Shown here: piece after piece, positions 34,138 through 46,269 of the stretch | Layout of the letters: each line of letters starts with the position of its first letter | How positions within the stretch are numbered: the first letter of the stretch is position 1 | From: Phytophthora colocasiae | Taxonomy: Eukaryota > Oomycota > Peronosporomycetes > Peronosporales > Peronosporaceae | Direction of reading: 5' to 3' | Length of the DNA stretch: 64,000 bases | NCBI GenBank assembly: GCA_018806915.1 | Contig: JAGKQI010000102.1 | Coordinates: 1,178,001-1,242,000, forward strand | Position numbers and translations under genes: made by a program | Notes under the pieces: model-generated | The model's database searches: none | The model's input: only the letters and a program-made list of their open reading frames with translations | What the model was told of the DNA's origin: nothing

Positions 34138-35529
34138 TGCCGTCCCGCTTGTCGTCTTCTCTGCGTCGCTGCGCTTCCACGTCCACGCGCAACAGTTTCG
34201 TGGACCGTCTGCGCACTGAATTGACGGAGATTGAAGCTGCTGGAACCTACAAGAACGAGCGCGTCATTGCTTCCCCTCAAGGCGCTGAGATCTCCGTGAA
34301 TGGTGACACAGTACTCAACTTCTGCGCTAACAACTACTTGGGACTCAGCAACCACCCAGCAGTGGAGAAAGCAGCAGCAGATACGCTGAAGGAACGTGGC
34401 TTCGGTCTCAGCTCCGTGCGCTTCATTTGTGGCACACAGGACATCCACAAGCAGCTGGAGGACGCCATCTCTGTTTTCCATGGCACTGAGGACACCATCT
34501 TGTACCCGTCGTGCTTCGACGCCAATGCTGGACTGTTCGAGGCCGTACTTAACAAGGAGGACGCGATCCTCACGGACGAGTTGAATCATGCCAGTATCAT
34601 TGACGGCATTCGGCTTTGCAAGGCTGAACGTCACCGCTTCAAGCACATGGACATGAAGGATCTCGAGCAGAAATTAAAAGATACCCAGCACTGCCGCACG
34701 CGTCTCATTGCTACTGACGGTGTCTTCAGTATGGACGGAGATGTGGCTCCGTTGCAGGAGATTGTGGCGTTGGCGGAGAAGTACAATGCTCAGCTCTTCA
34801 TTGACGAGTGCCACGCCACTGGCTTCTTCGGGCCTACCGGACGTGGCAGTGATGAGTACTGCGGCATTAACGGCAAGGTGGACATCATCAATTCGACACT
34901 AGGCAAGGCTCTTGGTGGCAGCACTGGAGGATACACTACCGGTCGCAAGGAGGTTGTGGATTTGCTTCGTCAGCGTTCACGCCCCTACCTCTTCTCCAAC
35001 TCGCTTGGCCCATCGGTCGTTGGTGCTTCGCTCAAGGTCTTCGAGATGCTTACAGAATCATCCGAGTTCGTGGACAAGATCCGTGCCAACACGCACCACT
35101 TCCGCGACCGCATGACGGCTGCAGGCTTCACGCTCAAGGGCTCTCGGTACGTTTTTGCGTGTCTTGTGTCTTGTTGATCAATATGCTAACGTAATTTCTG
35201 ATAACGCGTATGTGACGTATTGAATCATGCAGTGACCACCCGATCGCCCCCGTGATGCTGGGCGACGCTCGTCTTGCGTCTGAACTGGCAGACGACATGC
35301 TTAAGCGTGGCATTTACGTCATTGGCTTCAGCTACCCGGTACGACACATTAGCACCCACGTAGATTTTGACAGCGTTGCTGATTGCCCTTGCGTGGTATT
35401 GCACAGGTTGTCCCGAAGGGCCAGGCGCGCATCCGTGTTCAGCTGTCGGCTGCCCACAGCATCGAGGATGTCGACAAGGCTGTGGACGCTTTCATCGAGT
35501 GCGGTAAGGCGCGCGGCATCATCAACTAG
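34137..35529 (+). CDS. Glycine C-acetyltransferase (2-amino-3-ketobutyrate CoA ligase), LTR-fused start
   Basis: Three exons, 34137-35146, 35233-35338 and 35407-35529, give 412 aa. This PLP enzyme of threonine breakdown converts 2-amino-3-ketobutyrate and CoA to glycine and acetyl-CoA, normally in mitochondria. Family marks: [52 protein letters not shown], and [11 protein letters not shown] with the PLP-binding Lys at about residue 257. The N-terminus ([21 protein letters not shown]) is a typical basic Ser-rich mitochondrial presequence. The first codon is hybrid: A is the last LTR base and TG belongs to the target duplication. The native start (27805) lies beyond the element; the only change to the protein is loss of Leu2. 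The frame is also open upstream into the LTR but has no ATG there. Confidence 0.93.
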
Positions 35530-35542
35530 AAAGCGCCGTACA

Positions 35543-38001
35543 TCAATTGACGGTGGTAGTAGGATTCTCTGCTTCCCGTGGGGCTATTTTCACAAGCGTT
35601 GGAAGGTTTTTGCTCTGGCCTAGGACGTCAAGGATTGCAGTACCATTGAGCAAGTTGATGCTGCAAGACAGAAGCCAAACAAACAGAATGAGCAGCAAGT
35701 AAAACGATTAATTCGACAAAACGATACGCACCTTGCCCCCCATATCATTAGTCCCTCCAGCTCCCTTGAATCCGTCATTAACGGGATGAGAGACTCGTCA
35801 CTATTAACCAGCAGCATCCCAGCACCACCGACATCCTGAACCGCCCTAGACAAAGTGTTAGTACTCGGGCACATCTCCTTGTAGCAGTGAGCAATTACAC
35901 CTTAGCTTCGCCCCAAATGAACATCCACCGCGCTTGACAACGACGACTGCACGAGTGGCGAAAATTCCAAGCCCTTTATAATGGCACGCCGTCTCTTGAG
36001 GATAAGCTGCAACGACTCGAAAAGGAAGATCTGGGATTTTGCCACCGAACAGTGCAGGCAGAACCTGGAAATGGTTCATCCCAACGATCGAGAGTAACTT
36101 GGTATTTTCCTCTACAGCGGCAGACGCGTTGATATACCAAAATGTCATGTTCCGGCTTGACTTTTTCACATCCTGCATAACGTATCGATTAAACGTTGCC
36201 AGAACCCAAACAGCAACTCGACCTTACGTACCCTTGCAGTTGTTAGCTCTTGATTACTAAGTTTCTGAGGTTGTTCCGGAGCGACTGGAATTTGATCTGG
36301 TCTCTCTTCGTATATCCTTACCACTACACCAAACCAAGACGACAGCGATTTAAAATTTCATGCATGATCACTCTGTTTGCCATTTACGCACATGTCTCCT
36401 GGTGCTCCATCACTGACATTATGAGCTCTCCATCGAGTTTACTCAACCTGGAGCACCACAAATTAGTTCCAGATATACAGAAGTATCCGAGTGAAAGCGA
36501 AAGTGGACACGTACAAAGTTACTGGAAGATCCACGCGCTCAATCACAACTGTTCCAGATGGAGTAAATCTTCCTTCGCCGTTTGCGTTGTTGATGATTAC
36601 AAGTGCAGTTCCGTTAGCAGTGTGAGCATTATTTGCCTTATCAACAAGAGTGCACGCTCCACGATATGCCAAATACACCACGCCAGCAGTTTTGTTAGAC
36701 GATTGAGATACTGGAAAGGAACTGCAACCCGTCATCGGAGTTGGAAGCTTTAACTGCAGCGGTAAGCTTGCATTCGTCTCATTGGTTTGAGGTGGAGTGC
36801 TCCAACTGGCGAGGTGCAGTCGCACTTCCCAACCACGCAACACCTCAGGGGCATCGAAAGCCAGGGTCCAATTCATTACAACTCGCTTCACAGGGTTCTT
36901 CTCAGCTGCTGCGCGCTCGGCAGACATCTGAACTAGAAAAACCATCTTCCGTGGGATAGCGGAGCTAAGGTACACTTCAACAACTTCTTGGGGGCCCATT
37001 TTGGAAGTGTCGACGCCATTGAGAGAAATTATTTGATCGCGTGGGGCAATCACATTGAATTGTTGGGCAGGTAGTTCCGGCTCCAAATGGCTTACGACTG
37101 CTTTGTCTCTTGTGTTCAAGTCCCAGTTCAGTCCGATGGGTCCTTTCGTTTTAAATTCGACCACATAACGGAACTCCCAGCCATCCCGGCGTTTACCTGC
37201 AGCTAGATTGTGTGGAGTCATGCGTGTGCGCTCGTACTCCTCTCTGTCCAGCCTCGCAAGTAACTCTTCCTCCTTCTTAGCGAGAGCTTCAGCAATAAGA
37301 CGCTCCTTCTCCAATCTCTCCTGCAGTTCTTTGTTGTTAGCGATCTCTCGTTCGCGAGCTTCTCGCTCTGCTTTCAGTCGCGCCTTCTCCTCTAACCATG
37401 CCATCACAACTTGCTCTCTCTCAGGTATCGCTGGCTCAAACTCAAGCATTTTTGGTGACAAAATCTCTACCCGAGCAAACCCCGAGAGTACGTGCACTGA
37501 ACCAATAGGCTTAAACAGCGGGAGTATTGCCACACTTCCGACTGGGCTGTCAATCACATCTTGAAATGATAACGTAGAGACATTTTCCCCATCGACTCGT
37601 ACAAGGCGATCAGTTTGTTGCAGTGAAGGAGGAGGCACAGCATTTTCATCAATCTCAGTAATATTCGCATCAGGTGGACAAGCCTTAGTAGTCGCGTTAC
37701 AACTCCTTACTGTAGCCGCGTCCACTTCCACCTCCACTTCAATAACGTCTTCTTCGTCAATGCTAAAAACCCGTAGATCACTAGTCTGTCGAGAATGCTC
37801 CAATACCACCGAACGATTTACGATTGAATTAAACAACACAGGAAATCGCAGTGATTCCTCCGTTGTATTCATCTGCGCCGCAACTTCCATCTTTGCATCG
37901 TTTCCTCCCACATCATCCAGTTCAACATCGTTTTCTCCACTCGCCATAGCCACGAAAAGCCCAACGAAAGCATAGCATTTCAACATTAAGTTGACCATCA
38001 A
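35543..38001 (-). CDS. Secreted coiled-coil protein with PDZ and PA-like domains
   Basis: Five exons: 38001-36515, 36316-36232 (a small 85-bp exon), 36172-35901, 35845-35732, 35660-35543, all in phase; about 691 aa. Residues 1-22 are a signal peptide ([22 protein letters not shown]). A long charged coiled coil ([18 protein letters not shown]...) around 205-260 precedes a PDZ-like domain ([37 protein letters not shown]). Two protease-associated-like modules follow: one with [26 protein letters not shown], the other with [26 protein letters not shown]. Several N-glycosylation sequons are present. It resembles luminal or extracellular sorting proteins but I know no named homologue. The stop is 13 bp from the convergent KBL stop, so 3' ends overlap. 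Confidence 0.78.
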
Positions 38002-38136
38002 CGTCTTCTGCTCTCAAATCCTAAAAATGCTAATCAACCGCGTCTGTTCACCAAAAGCTAAGATCCACCCTGGCTATTAAATCCCATGGTTATCCCCATT
38101 CCAGGATGAAGATGTCTTCTTATTAGTTCCGCAGCT

Positions 38137-38703
38137 TTACTGCCGCAACTCGTGGTGTTTCTCTAGTGCGTATGGACTTTTGGACCCTCTAGGGAAAATA
38201 TCTGCATACTTCTGGATCAGACCTGCATGTGTCTTTACGAGATAGTCCTTCTGCACTCTCCGAATGCGACGAGTCTCACCCTGAGGCGTCTGCACTGCCA
38301 CGAGGATCGAGTTGTCCGGCACGTGTTCACCCACCGCCACCACCACGCCGCTGCCGATGAGGCAATTATTGCCGATAGTGGAGCCTTCTAGTGCTTGAGC
38401 CTTAGGCTCAAACCAATTGCCACTGCCGATGCTGCAACTACGAACTTCACAGCCGCTCTCGAACAAGTTGTCACTGCCGACTTGCATATCCTCTTCAGTG
38501 ATCAGTGCCGCGCCATCCTCCACGAAGCAGCGCTCACCCAGGACAATACTGCCGCCTGTAGCTAGAATAGACGCGCCAGGATGCACAGCACACGCGTCAC
38601 CGACTGTAATGGCGCCCTGGAGCTGCGCCGCCACGCAGACTGCCGCCGTCCGCCCCACTTGCACGTGCATGAGTGATTGTCCTTGAAAATGTTGCGGAAT
38701 CAA
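38137..38703 (-). CDS. DCTN6: Dynactin subunit 6 (p27)-like protein
   Basis: A 188-codon intronless frame with left-handed beta-helix hexapeptide repeats (AITVGDACAVHPGASI, GSIVLGERCFVEDGAALI, CSIGSGNWFEPKAQALEGSTIGNNCLIGSGVVV). The N-terminal alignment to animal DCTN6 (TAAVCVAAQLQGAITVG against GAVVCVESEIRGDVTIG) and the total length identify it. It forms part of the pointed-end complex of dynactin, the dynein cofactor. The first in-frame Met is used; the second Met (38670) would remove 11 residues and fits the animal start about equally well. Divergent from folD, whose ATG is 57 bp from this start. Confidence 0.85.
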   Translation of the reverse strand: MIPQHFQGQSLMHVQVGRTAAVCVAAQLQGAITVGDACAVHPGASILATGGSIVLGERCFVEDGAALITEEDMQVGSDNLFESGCEVRSCSIGSGNWFEPKAQALEGSTIGNNCLIGSGVVVAVGEHVPDNSILVAVQTPQGETRRIRRVQKDYLVKTHAGLIQKYADIFPRGSKSPYALEKHHELRQ

Positions 38704-38759
38704 TTATTAAGTTGTCCGAAGGATATCAGCAACTTAACTTGGCTTTGCCTTTCGCACAA

Positions 38760-39796
38760 ATGGCTCGTGTAATTGATGGCAAGGCCATCGCCAAGGCGCT
38801 GCGTGCAGCTCTCAAGGGCGACGTGGCCGCTCTAACAGCCAAGCATGGTCGGGTACGCGTCCTACAATGTACTGGCAGTTTTACGATCTCTAACAGTGTC
38901 TTATGCAGGCCCCAGCTCTCGGACTTATCATGGTGGGAGACCGCAAGGACTCGGCGCTTTACGTGCGCAATAAGAACTCTGCTTGCCGCCGCACAGGCAT
39001 TCGCTCCGAGAACTTCCTCTTCGATGAGGATGTCTCCCAGGTATTAAGTACTGCCAATACTTTTGTCTTTGTGAACGGAATCTCTGACTTATTGCTACAG
39101 GATAGCATTGTGAACAAGGTGGAGGAGCTGAATGAAGACCCTAGCATTGACGGAATCCTGGTGCAATTACCACTGCCTGGTGAGCAGTTAAATGCACAGC
39201 AGATCATTGATCGTATCCGACATGACAAGGACGTGGACGGTCTGCATCCATTTAACGCTGGAGAGCTGGCCATGCGAGGCAGATACCCGTATCTCATTCC
39301 GTGCACGGCAAAAGGGATTTTGGCCCTGCTGGATGAGCAGCACACGCCACTGCGTGGGAAGACAGCGGTGATCATTGGACGTAGCAATTTGGTGGGTAAC
39401 CCGGTGAGTATGTTGCTACAGAAGCGAGATGCGACGACGATTCTGTGCCACTCCAAGACGGTGGATCTGCCTCGATATGTGCGTCAAGCAGATGTGGTTG
39501 TGGCGGCGTGTGGGCAGCCGTATCTTGTACGTGGTGAATGGTTGAAGCCTGGGGCTACGGTCATTGATGTTGGTATCAATTTTGTGCGTGATCTAAACGG
39601 AGAGTTCCATGGCGAAGAGAATGCTGACGGGTTCAAGCTTGTTGGCGATGTTAACTTCACAGAGGCTTGCAATGTAGCAGGTGCTGTTACACCTGTGCCT
39701 GGTGGTGTGGGGCCAATGACCATTGCTATGCTGCTACATAACGTCGTTGAAGCTTTTAAGCGCAGAATGGACAATAGAAACAAGGCTGTGCTATGA
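38760..39796 (+). CDS. Bifunctional methylene-THF dehydrogenase/cyclohydrolase (FolD)
   Basis: Three exons, 38760-38852, 38909-39040, 39101-39796; 306 aa. It interconverts 5,10-methylene- and 10-formyl-tetrahydrofolate in one-carbon metabolism, using NAD(P)+. Motifs: GDRKDSALYVRNK (catalytic Tyr/Lys region), ILVQLPLPG, KDVDGLHPFNAGEL, VIIGRSNLVGNPVSMLL (Rossmann), and PVPGGVGPMTIAML. The length and motifs are those of the bacterial/mitochondrial bifunctional enzyme with no formyl-THF synthetase domain. Start chosen at MARVIDGKAIAK, which aligns with the family; an upstream in-frame Met exists but its region is 5' leader. Confidence 0.94.
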
Positions 39797-39865
39797 GAAA
39801 CACAACCACATGTGACGATCGATGGCTTAACTTTTGTGATATGGTGATAGTATATCTACTGTAGA

Positions 39866-42800
39866 TTATTCACCTGGTTTCTTCTTCTGGCGAGCACGTG
39901 GGAGTAGCATTTCCTGTATGAACTGATCGACGCGCTTATGAAACGGGACGTACGGGTTGCAGACTACATACTCTGTGAGAGCTGCTAGTGCCTCCTGAAA
40001 GTCGCTGAAGTCTGCACGCATCATTTCCAGTTCAGCTTCAGTATTTATTGCTCCGGGCGCAGGTGCATTTCCTTCGTCTCGCTGCAAATTGGCTAGCACT
40101 TGCTTCAGCGTATGTTCCGTTACGAAGCTCCCGACCAGCTTACAATCTCGTGCCATGATAATGAAGGCAGACAGTGAAAGGGTCGAGTTCTGCTCACGCA
40201 AGGCATGCATTGACGCATAGTACCGAAAAATTCGCTGAAGAGTAGGTTTGTGCCTCTGGAAAACCTCTCGAACTTTTGGCTCTGCGACTTCAGCACGGAA
40301 AAGCTCGCGCTGCGATCGAAGAGCGTGGGGAAGAATATCCTGCTCCATAAGCAGTCGGAACCGCTCGTCCAATGGTAATGACGGTGTAGGGGCTGCACGG
40401 GCATGGCCCCGACCTGTTGCTCGAGGTGCAGGCATTGGAGCGTATTTGATGGCAGCCAAACGCACAAGTGCATCCGAAAATTGTCGACCTGAAAGCTCCG
40501 GTCCTTCTTCTGTCACCTCGGCCGAGTTAGGATCTACAGGATCCGCATCAAGTGCAGTTGCTGGAGTTGGCATCGGGTTTTCCATGGCTACTGGCGGCTC
40601 CAGCTGAAGTGCAGCTCTGTAGATGGCTTCAGCTACTTCAGGTGTGATGCGTTTATCCCCAGTGAAGCAATCTTTGATGAATTTGGTGAATTCTGTCAAG
40701 CTAATGGCCGCGAGACTTCCAGCACCACCACTCGCGCTGTAATGCTTGAAAATATCGTTGAGATCCTTGCTGTACGCTAAAAGAGCTCGGCGAACCGCTG
40801 CTGTGGCGATATCAACATCACGATCAGGGACCACCGGTGGCATTGCTGAACCAGTTACAACTACTGGTGTTGCCGTTAAACTCTTACGACGCATAAGAGC
40901 AGCACCGACTGATTGGTTAAGCTGATTGAAGACACTTTCGGTGTCATGAACAAGCAGGTCGCGAATGCAGCAGGCGTCGATTTTGGAGAACTCGCGTATT
41001 CGTTCATGGGTCCTTTCGTCCACAAGTCCTAAAGGAGCGTGTGGGTGAATATCACGTGCACGGATGCAGGACCACGTGATTGAGAGAGCTTTGTACGCGA
41101 TCTGAGAGAGCGCACTAGACGTCTCATTTGTTGTCACGGTGATACTGTCGAGTTCGGAATGGAGTTGTTTGAAAAGCGTCTCACACGTTCTCATTTCTTT
41201 GAGGAGGTGAGCAACCATTCCGGCGTCGTAGTTGTCGTTCATTCTCTTGACTTCCAGGAGTAAACCACGTACACGTCTCCAAGTCGTGATGATGTTGAGG
41301 AAGTCTCCACGTTGCTTCTCCATATTGAGTTTTCGTACTGTGCCCCTGCATTCAAGACCACCATAAACGTTAGACGCTACACAGTGATTTGTTCTGAACC
41401 GCCAACGTACACAGCAGTGCCAAACAGCATGGCAACAAAGGCGATGTTTTCAGCCCCACTAGCTGCATGGATGCTGTCGCTGGTAACAACTTGTGGTAGT
41501 GGCGGTTGTACTCGTTCGTGAAAAGTGGCAATGTTTTGCAGTCGCTGGTCGACATCTAGCTCATGAACCATCTGCACAGTAACTTTCTTAGAGCAATTGA
41601 TATCGTCAAGGTCTTTGACGGGATATTACGCACCGATGCATCAAACCAGGAGGGAAACAAACGATGCAACAGGAAGGAAAAACGCCTTCCATCTGCTAGA
41701 TCTGACGTAAAATTCTTGATAGTGCGATCTCCTGGTTTCTCCACCGATGAAGACAAGCTCAAGTGCATTCGGAACCAATACAACAGCAGCGTATCGATCG
41801 GCATTTGAGCCAAGTCTCGGATGGTCACTACACGGGGTCGTGCAGGTCTTGCTGTAGTAGCAAGTGAAGAAGATGCAGCTGCTAGAGTTGATGTACGACC
41901 ACCAGTACTTTTACCGAAATGCAGAGCTGCTAGAGATCCCTCTGCTGCGTCTGCTTTTGCTTTAATTTCATTTTCAGTTTGGATCTACTTGCAACCGTAA
42001 ATGGTGAGAAGCTAACGTTAGATAGAGAGAAGAATCAAGCACCGTACCATTTCAGTAAGATACTGGAGCACGCTACCATCCATTTGATACTCGAGCGAGT
42101 CCATTGTGTCTTTGGACATCTGAATCGCGCACGTTTCAACCATTCGTGCCATACCAAACAGGGTCTCCAGCAGCATTCGATTTGTACGATCCATGCGCTC
42201 GTCGTCTTGTGTCAGCAACGTATCGATACGCTCGTAGTTTGTGTCGTGCCTGCGCCCAAGAGAAGAGTTGCGTTCAGAACTGTCTTGTCTTCTGTCAATA
42301 TCATTATCACGGTTTTCTAAACCTCCATCTCCACCACCACCAGCGGCAGTAGCAGCAGCCAAAAGATTTTCGAGTTGGTCCACACGATAGGAAAGCTGCT
42401 TGTTCGACTCGGTCAAGCTATCTATAATGCGCGCCATTGACGTGGCTTTAGCTTCAGCTTCCGCGATCGCGATATCTTTTCTACTTAGAGAAGCAGCTGT
42501 GACCGATAGCATCGATTGGTAGTCGGCGCTTTCGCGGTGATACGCTCGTCTCAAAGCTTCGATATGCCAAACACGGAACCAAGCCATGAGGTTGGTTTTG
42601 CGCATGCATTGGAAAGCTTGGATCTTGAGCTACACAAAACGTGACGAGTGAGGTATTGAATAATACTAAACCGAGTTTGTATTTGGAGAAATTGTACCGT
42701 ACCGCTCGAATTTGACGCTGTGCTGCCATTGCACTGGCCCACCCACGAAAGGTTAAGGCGAGCGTTTGTCGATCCCGACGCCGGGCTAAATGACGCACGA

Positions 42801-43713
42801 GTTTGCTGACTTTGGTCGGTAGTTGCTGTCGCGTTGCTCGTGTACTCTCACGCTCTCTTACAGTTGTAACAAGCGCTTGAGTTTTCCTTCGCAGTCGTTT
42901 GAACTCCTACGCAACAACATGCAAGTGAGTGTTTGTTGAAATTTCCATTTGATGAGGTTGTGTCATTCGTACTGTAAAATAAGGTATGCGGTGTTCGTAG
43001 TTCACCCCACCGCCGGAAGTAGCGTGGCCTTGGACTTGATCTTGTGTCGGAGGTAAGAAGATCGATGCTATCAGCTCGGCGTGAATCCTTCTCAAAAAGG
43101 CAATACTTTGGCCACTTGTAGCGACCACAGGGCCTGAATTATTGTGCGATGTTTTACTTGTGGACAACCGTGAGATGTATTTCTCCAACAGTTGACAACA
43201 CACAACAGTGTAGAATCGATTGGGTGCCTCAGCCCAGGACGCCATCCTTTTGGCTTCGTTGAGTTTCATCTCGCAGAATAACGAAATGGAAGAGAATTGT
43301 TCCTCACCCGAGTGAATCGACCAGCGACTGAGCAACAACTGAGCTAAATCTTCACCTCGTTCGTCTGCAAGTTCGTCAATTGCAGGATGTAGAACTTGGA
43401 ACTCGGCTGCTTCGCTTCGATTGTTTATGCTGTTACCAGTCGCGTCGGCCTCTGGTGTTGCTGCTGGCCGCAATTGCATCAGTGGTAATACCGTCGTATC
43501 TAAGAACTCAACAGATGCTCCTGACACTCGTGGAGGCACCACCTTGTGTATTCGCGCAGTTGCTGATGGTTCTGCTACCCGATGCGGCAGTCGAATTGGA
43601 CGACGCTCACTAACGGAGCCGGAAATTGCCTCATTGTTGGAGTAGCCTGTATCCGCGCTTAGTAGATGCAGCTTGGGCACCACACGGCCACCAGTGGCTG
43701 CTAGCGGCTCCAT
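39866..43713 (-). CDS. Calponin-homology domain protein, large, likely cytoskeletal
   Basis: Six exons in phase: 43713-42973, 42906-42703, 42629-42048, 41984-41634, 41571-41381, 41345-39866; 1182 aa. The N-terminal ~250 residues are without known domain; residues ~250-310 contain short Trp-bearing basic repeats (LTFRGWASAMAAQRQIRA, NLMAWFRVWHIEALRRAY). A coiled-coil region (SLTESNKQLSYRVDQLENLL) follows. Exons 4-5 encode a calponin-homology-like fold (DTLLLYWFRMHLS, NFTSDLADGRRFSFLLHRL, GAENIAFVAMLFGTAVYV), most like fimbrin-type CH modules that bind actin or microtubules. The last ~490 residues have helical EF-hand-like segments (LSAFIIMARDCKLV). Possibly flagellar, but there is no direct evidence. 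Confidence 0.75.
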
Positions 43714-44651
43714 CGCGCTTGCTCGGGTGAACTATTACTACGGTTTCAATAAACCAATTCGGTCACTTGAAACGCCACAATGTAGTGCTTACGGCTTTGG
43801 TGTGTTGAAAGTTTTCCACAAACTTGTATATACATGCATGCACAAACAATTATCTACAGCGCCGAAACAAGATCAACACTGTTCATATTTGGTAGCTTAT
43901 GCACAGCGAGCATAGCTTGAAAACACTTTGCGTCGTTGCAATCATTTGTGGCGTTGTAGTCGCAATCTACAGCTTTTTCACGTGGAGCCTTGGTTGATCT
44001 CGTTATGAGGTGCAGGAATTGAACGATTCAGCACACAATCGCCCAAAACACGGGCTTGGAATTTAAGTACCTAGTCTGTTACGAAGGTGCTTTGATGCGA
44101 GGTGAATCCCGCCGTTGAAGGCCAGTCAATTAGCCATTCGCCGGCAGAAGAAGAAGTCGTAATGGGCAGCACTGGCTGCGCTATTCGATCTCTGGGAGCG
44201 ACCCTTCTAGAGTCGAGTACATGCAATCACTTCAAGGTGGAGTACTCGGGATGCGAGGTGCAGCCTTGTGCTCAGTCGCTATTCGAGTGGGGTTTGTATA
44301 TTGTAATCCATTGATGATCTGATAACTGGGGCGATACTCTTGAGCTAGACAAGTTAGAGTCGATAACTCGGAGAATGTTGCTACGTGGTGAATGAAGGCA
44401 ACGCAACGACTAACACAAGTTGTGTTACACAACTGCTGATATGACTGCGGATTTGGGCACTCAATGGAAACAAGCTCTACCTTAGTGAGCCCTGAATCAA
44501 CGACGAAAGCTCCAGGAAACACTTGCACAGGACATCGAAGCAAAAAACGCAATGTAGTGCTAAATTACCACCATTGCTTTCATATTGACGATGCTGCATC
44601 TTCGACCAAAATCTCATTTGTGAGAATTACGCCACACCAACTCGTTTACAA
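43714..44651. other. Intergenic region, no convincing gene
   Basis: A minus-strand frame of 106 codons at 44232-44552 lacks any recognisable feature. The left part should be the promoter of the calponin-homology gene; the right part the 3' flank of the membrane protein gene. Confidence 0.4.
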
Positions 44652-45711
44652 TTACCTCCTGGTCGTGGAGTGCTCAACATCAATAGCAACATCGGGCTTC
44701 TCTTCATCTTCATCTGCAACGGATCCAATTTCAGACCCACTGATAGATCCATCCGTCTTCGTGTTGCTTGGGTACTCCTCTCGCATTGCAAAGTATGGGG
44801 CCGTTGTATACATCGGGCTTGGGAGTGAAGTCGGGTCTGAGACCCCACTGGCAATTGGAGACGTAATAGCGCCGATGCCAAGTTTTACCTCTCCATCAGA
44901 GGAGCTATCCCAGCGATCACTGCTCTTCTTGCCTTTCTTTTTCTTGTCGTCCTGCATCATGAGGTAGTAGCACGTCTCGAGTTCAACCTTAGACATCTGC
45001 GGCTTGTGCAGTTCGACGTGATCTCGCCAAGTCTCCAGGTTCAATGCCAGTTCAGGGCGTCTAGCACGGAGCATCTCGCGTTCACGGTGGCGCTGTTCAC
45101 GTCTCGCCTCCATTTCTTGTCGTACGAGGCTCATGTGGTGCTCCACACGCCTCTCGTTGCGCTTGCGCTGCATGTAGAGAGATAGCATGATGCACATTGC
45201 GCCGAACGCTACACCCAGGTACATCATGCTGAAGTTCTGATTGTCACTGTCACGTGTGACGGTTGCAACGGTGCCGCCGCTACCGCTGCTGCATTCATCG
45301 GACGTTGAAGATACGATATCGCAGAGTGAGGGGCAAATGCAGAACCCGTCCGTGCCAGTGCAGGTCGGTTTCGAAGAACTCACTGTGCACGAGGCACAAA
45401 CACTATCACTGGAGCTGCAGTACGTTGTCTCTGTCGTCGTATTAGACGCCGAGGCGGTGGAGCATGTTCCGTCCATGAGATTGTACTCGCAGCCCTGGAA
45501 GAAGACAAAAGTGAGTCGTCAAGTCGGACGTGATACAAAGGAGGAAGAATAAACGAACCGAGGTCGCGACGCAAGTGGAGCACATGGTGGAAAGCTGGCA
45601 GACCGAGAAGGCGATGTTAATTGTAGTGCAGATGTCGCCCAGCGTTGTACACAGCAGCAGGGACCCTGCCAGGGCCAGTAAAGCCGTCCTCTTGAAGCGG
45701 ATCATTGTCAA
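44652..45711 (-). CDS. Cysteine-rich type I membrane protein, paralogue 1
   Basis: Two exons, 45711-45559 and 45494-44652, joined in phase 0; 331 aa. A signal peptide (RTALLALAGSLLLCTTLG) is followed by a short ectodomain with about a dozen cysteines in pairs (CQLSTMCSTC, SDSVCASC, GFCICPSLC), a single membrane span (MMYLGVAFGAMCIMLSLYM), and a cytoplasmic tail that is first basic and helical (REQRHREREMLRARR), then has LETWRDHVELHKPQMSKVELETCYYLM and an acidic Ser-rich end. The same plan and the W-R-x-H...LE-x-x-(S/T)-C tail motif occur in the gene at 52971-53726 in the same orientation, so the two are tandem paralogues. Function unknown; a receptor- or adhesin-like role is only a guess. Confidence 0.82.
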
Positions 45712-46092
45712 TTACCAAGTTAGCGTACCCTATCGCCGAGCTTTCAAATTGGAAAGTGACGATGCTCACTGTGCACTGCTCTCCTGACCGAAGCATCACC
45801 AAGTGATGCAGCATCACCCTGAAGGGTTGCTGTACCCATCTCCAGGCGATTCTGATTCGCGCTTTGGAACGCGTCACGTGAGGGTATCATTATAGTGGCA
45901 TTTTGGTCTGTACAGGAAATAATGGACTGAAAGAGGTCCATACATTTTACTGTCATCAATGCCCGAGGCTGGTTAACTGTGAGGAAGTGACGCGCCGGCC
46001 GATTATTAACATAGAGTGGGCTTTCATTTCTTGCTTCAACATGCTTCCGGTGCTCAAGTTGTAGTTCACGTTCATTTCCGCCCTTTACACGT
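45712..46092. other. Spacer between the membrane-protein paralogues, no gene seen
   Basis: About 380 bp holding the promoter side of paralogue 1 and the original 3' flank of paralogue 2. No open frame with coding character. Confidence 0.4.
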
Positions 46093-46269
46093 CTACACTA
46101 GCTCTGCCCCTGTATGATCGTCGACTGCACTGCGGTTCGTCGGCAATGGTGAGAACGGCAGGTCTGTGGCGGTAACAGCGTGCGAGACTTCTTCGCCAGC
46201 TTCAACATGCACTCGCTCGCCGGTCTCTGCAACGTCGTTGCGCGGCTGTCTGCTGCTTTCCATGGGTAC
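46093..46269 (-). pseudogene. Severed 3' end of membrane-protein paralogue 2
   Basis: Read on the minus strand from the target duplication (46265-46269) the frame of paralogue 2 continues without stop for about 58 codons to TAG at 46093-46095. The segment is acidic and polar (e.g. RNDVAETGERVHVEAGEE), as the end of paralogue 1's cytoplasmic tail also is. It is now separated from the rest of its gene by the copia element and has no start of its own. Confidence 0.8.

Noticed and set aside
44232..44552. 106-codon minus-strand frame in the spacer near 44.4 kb
   Set aside because: No recognisable feature, no initiator, and it overlaps the flank of a real gene; left as intergenic.
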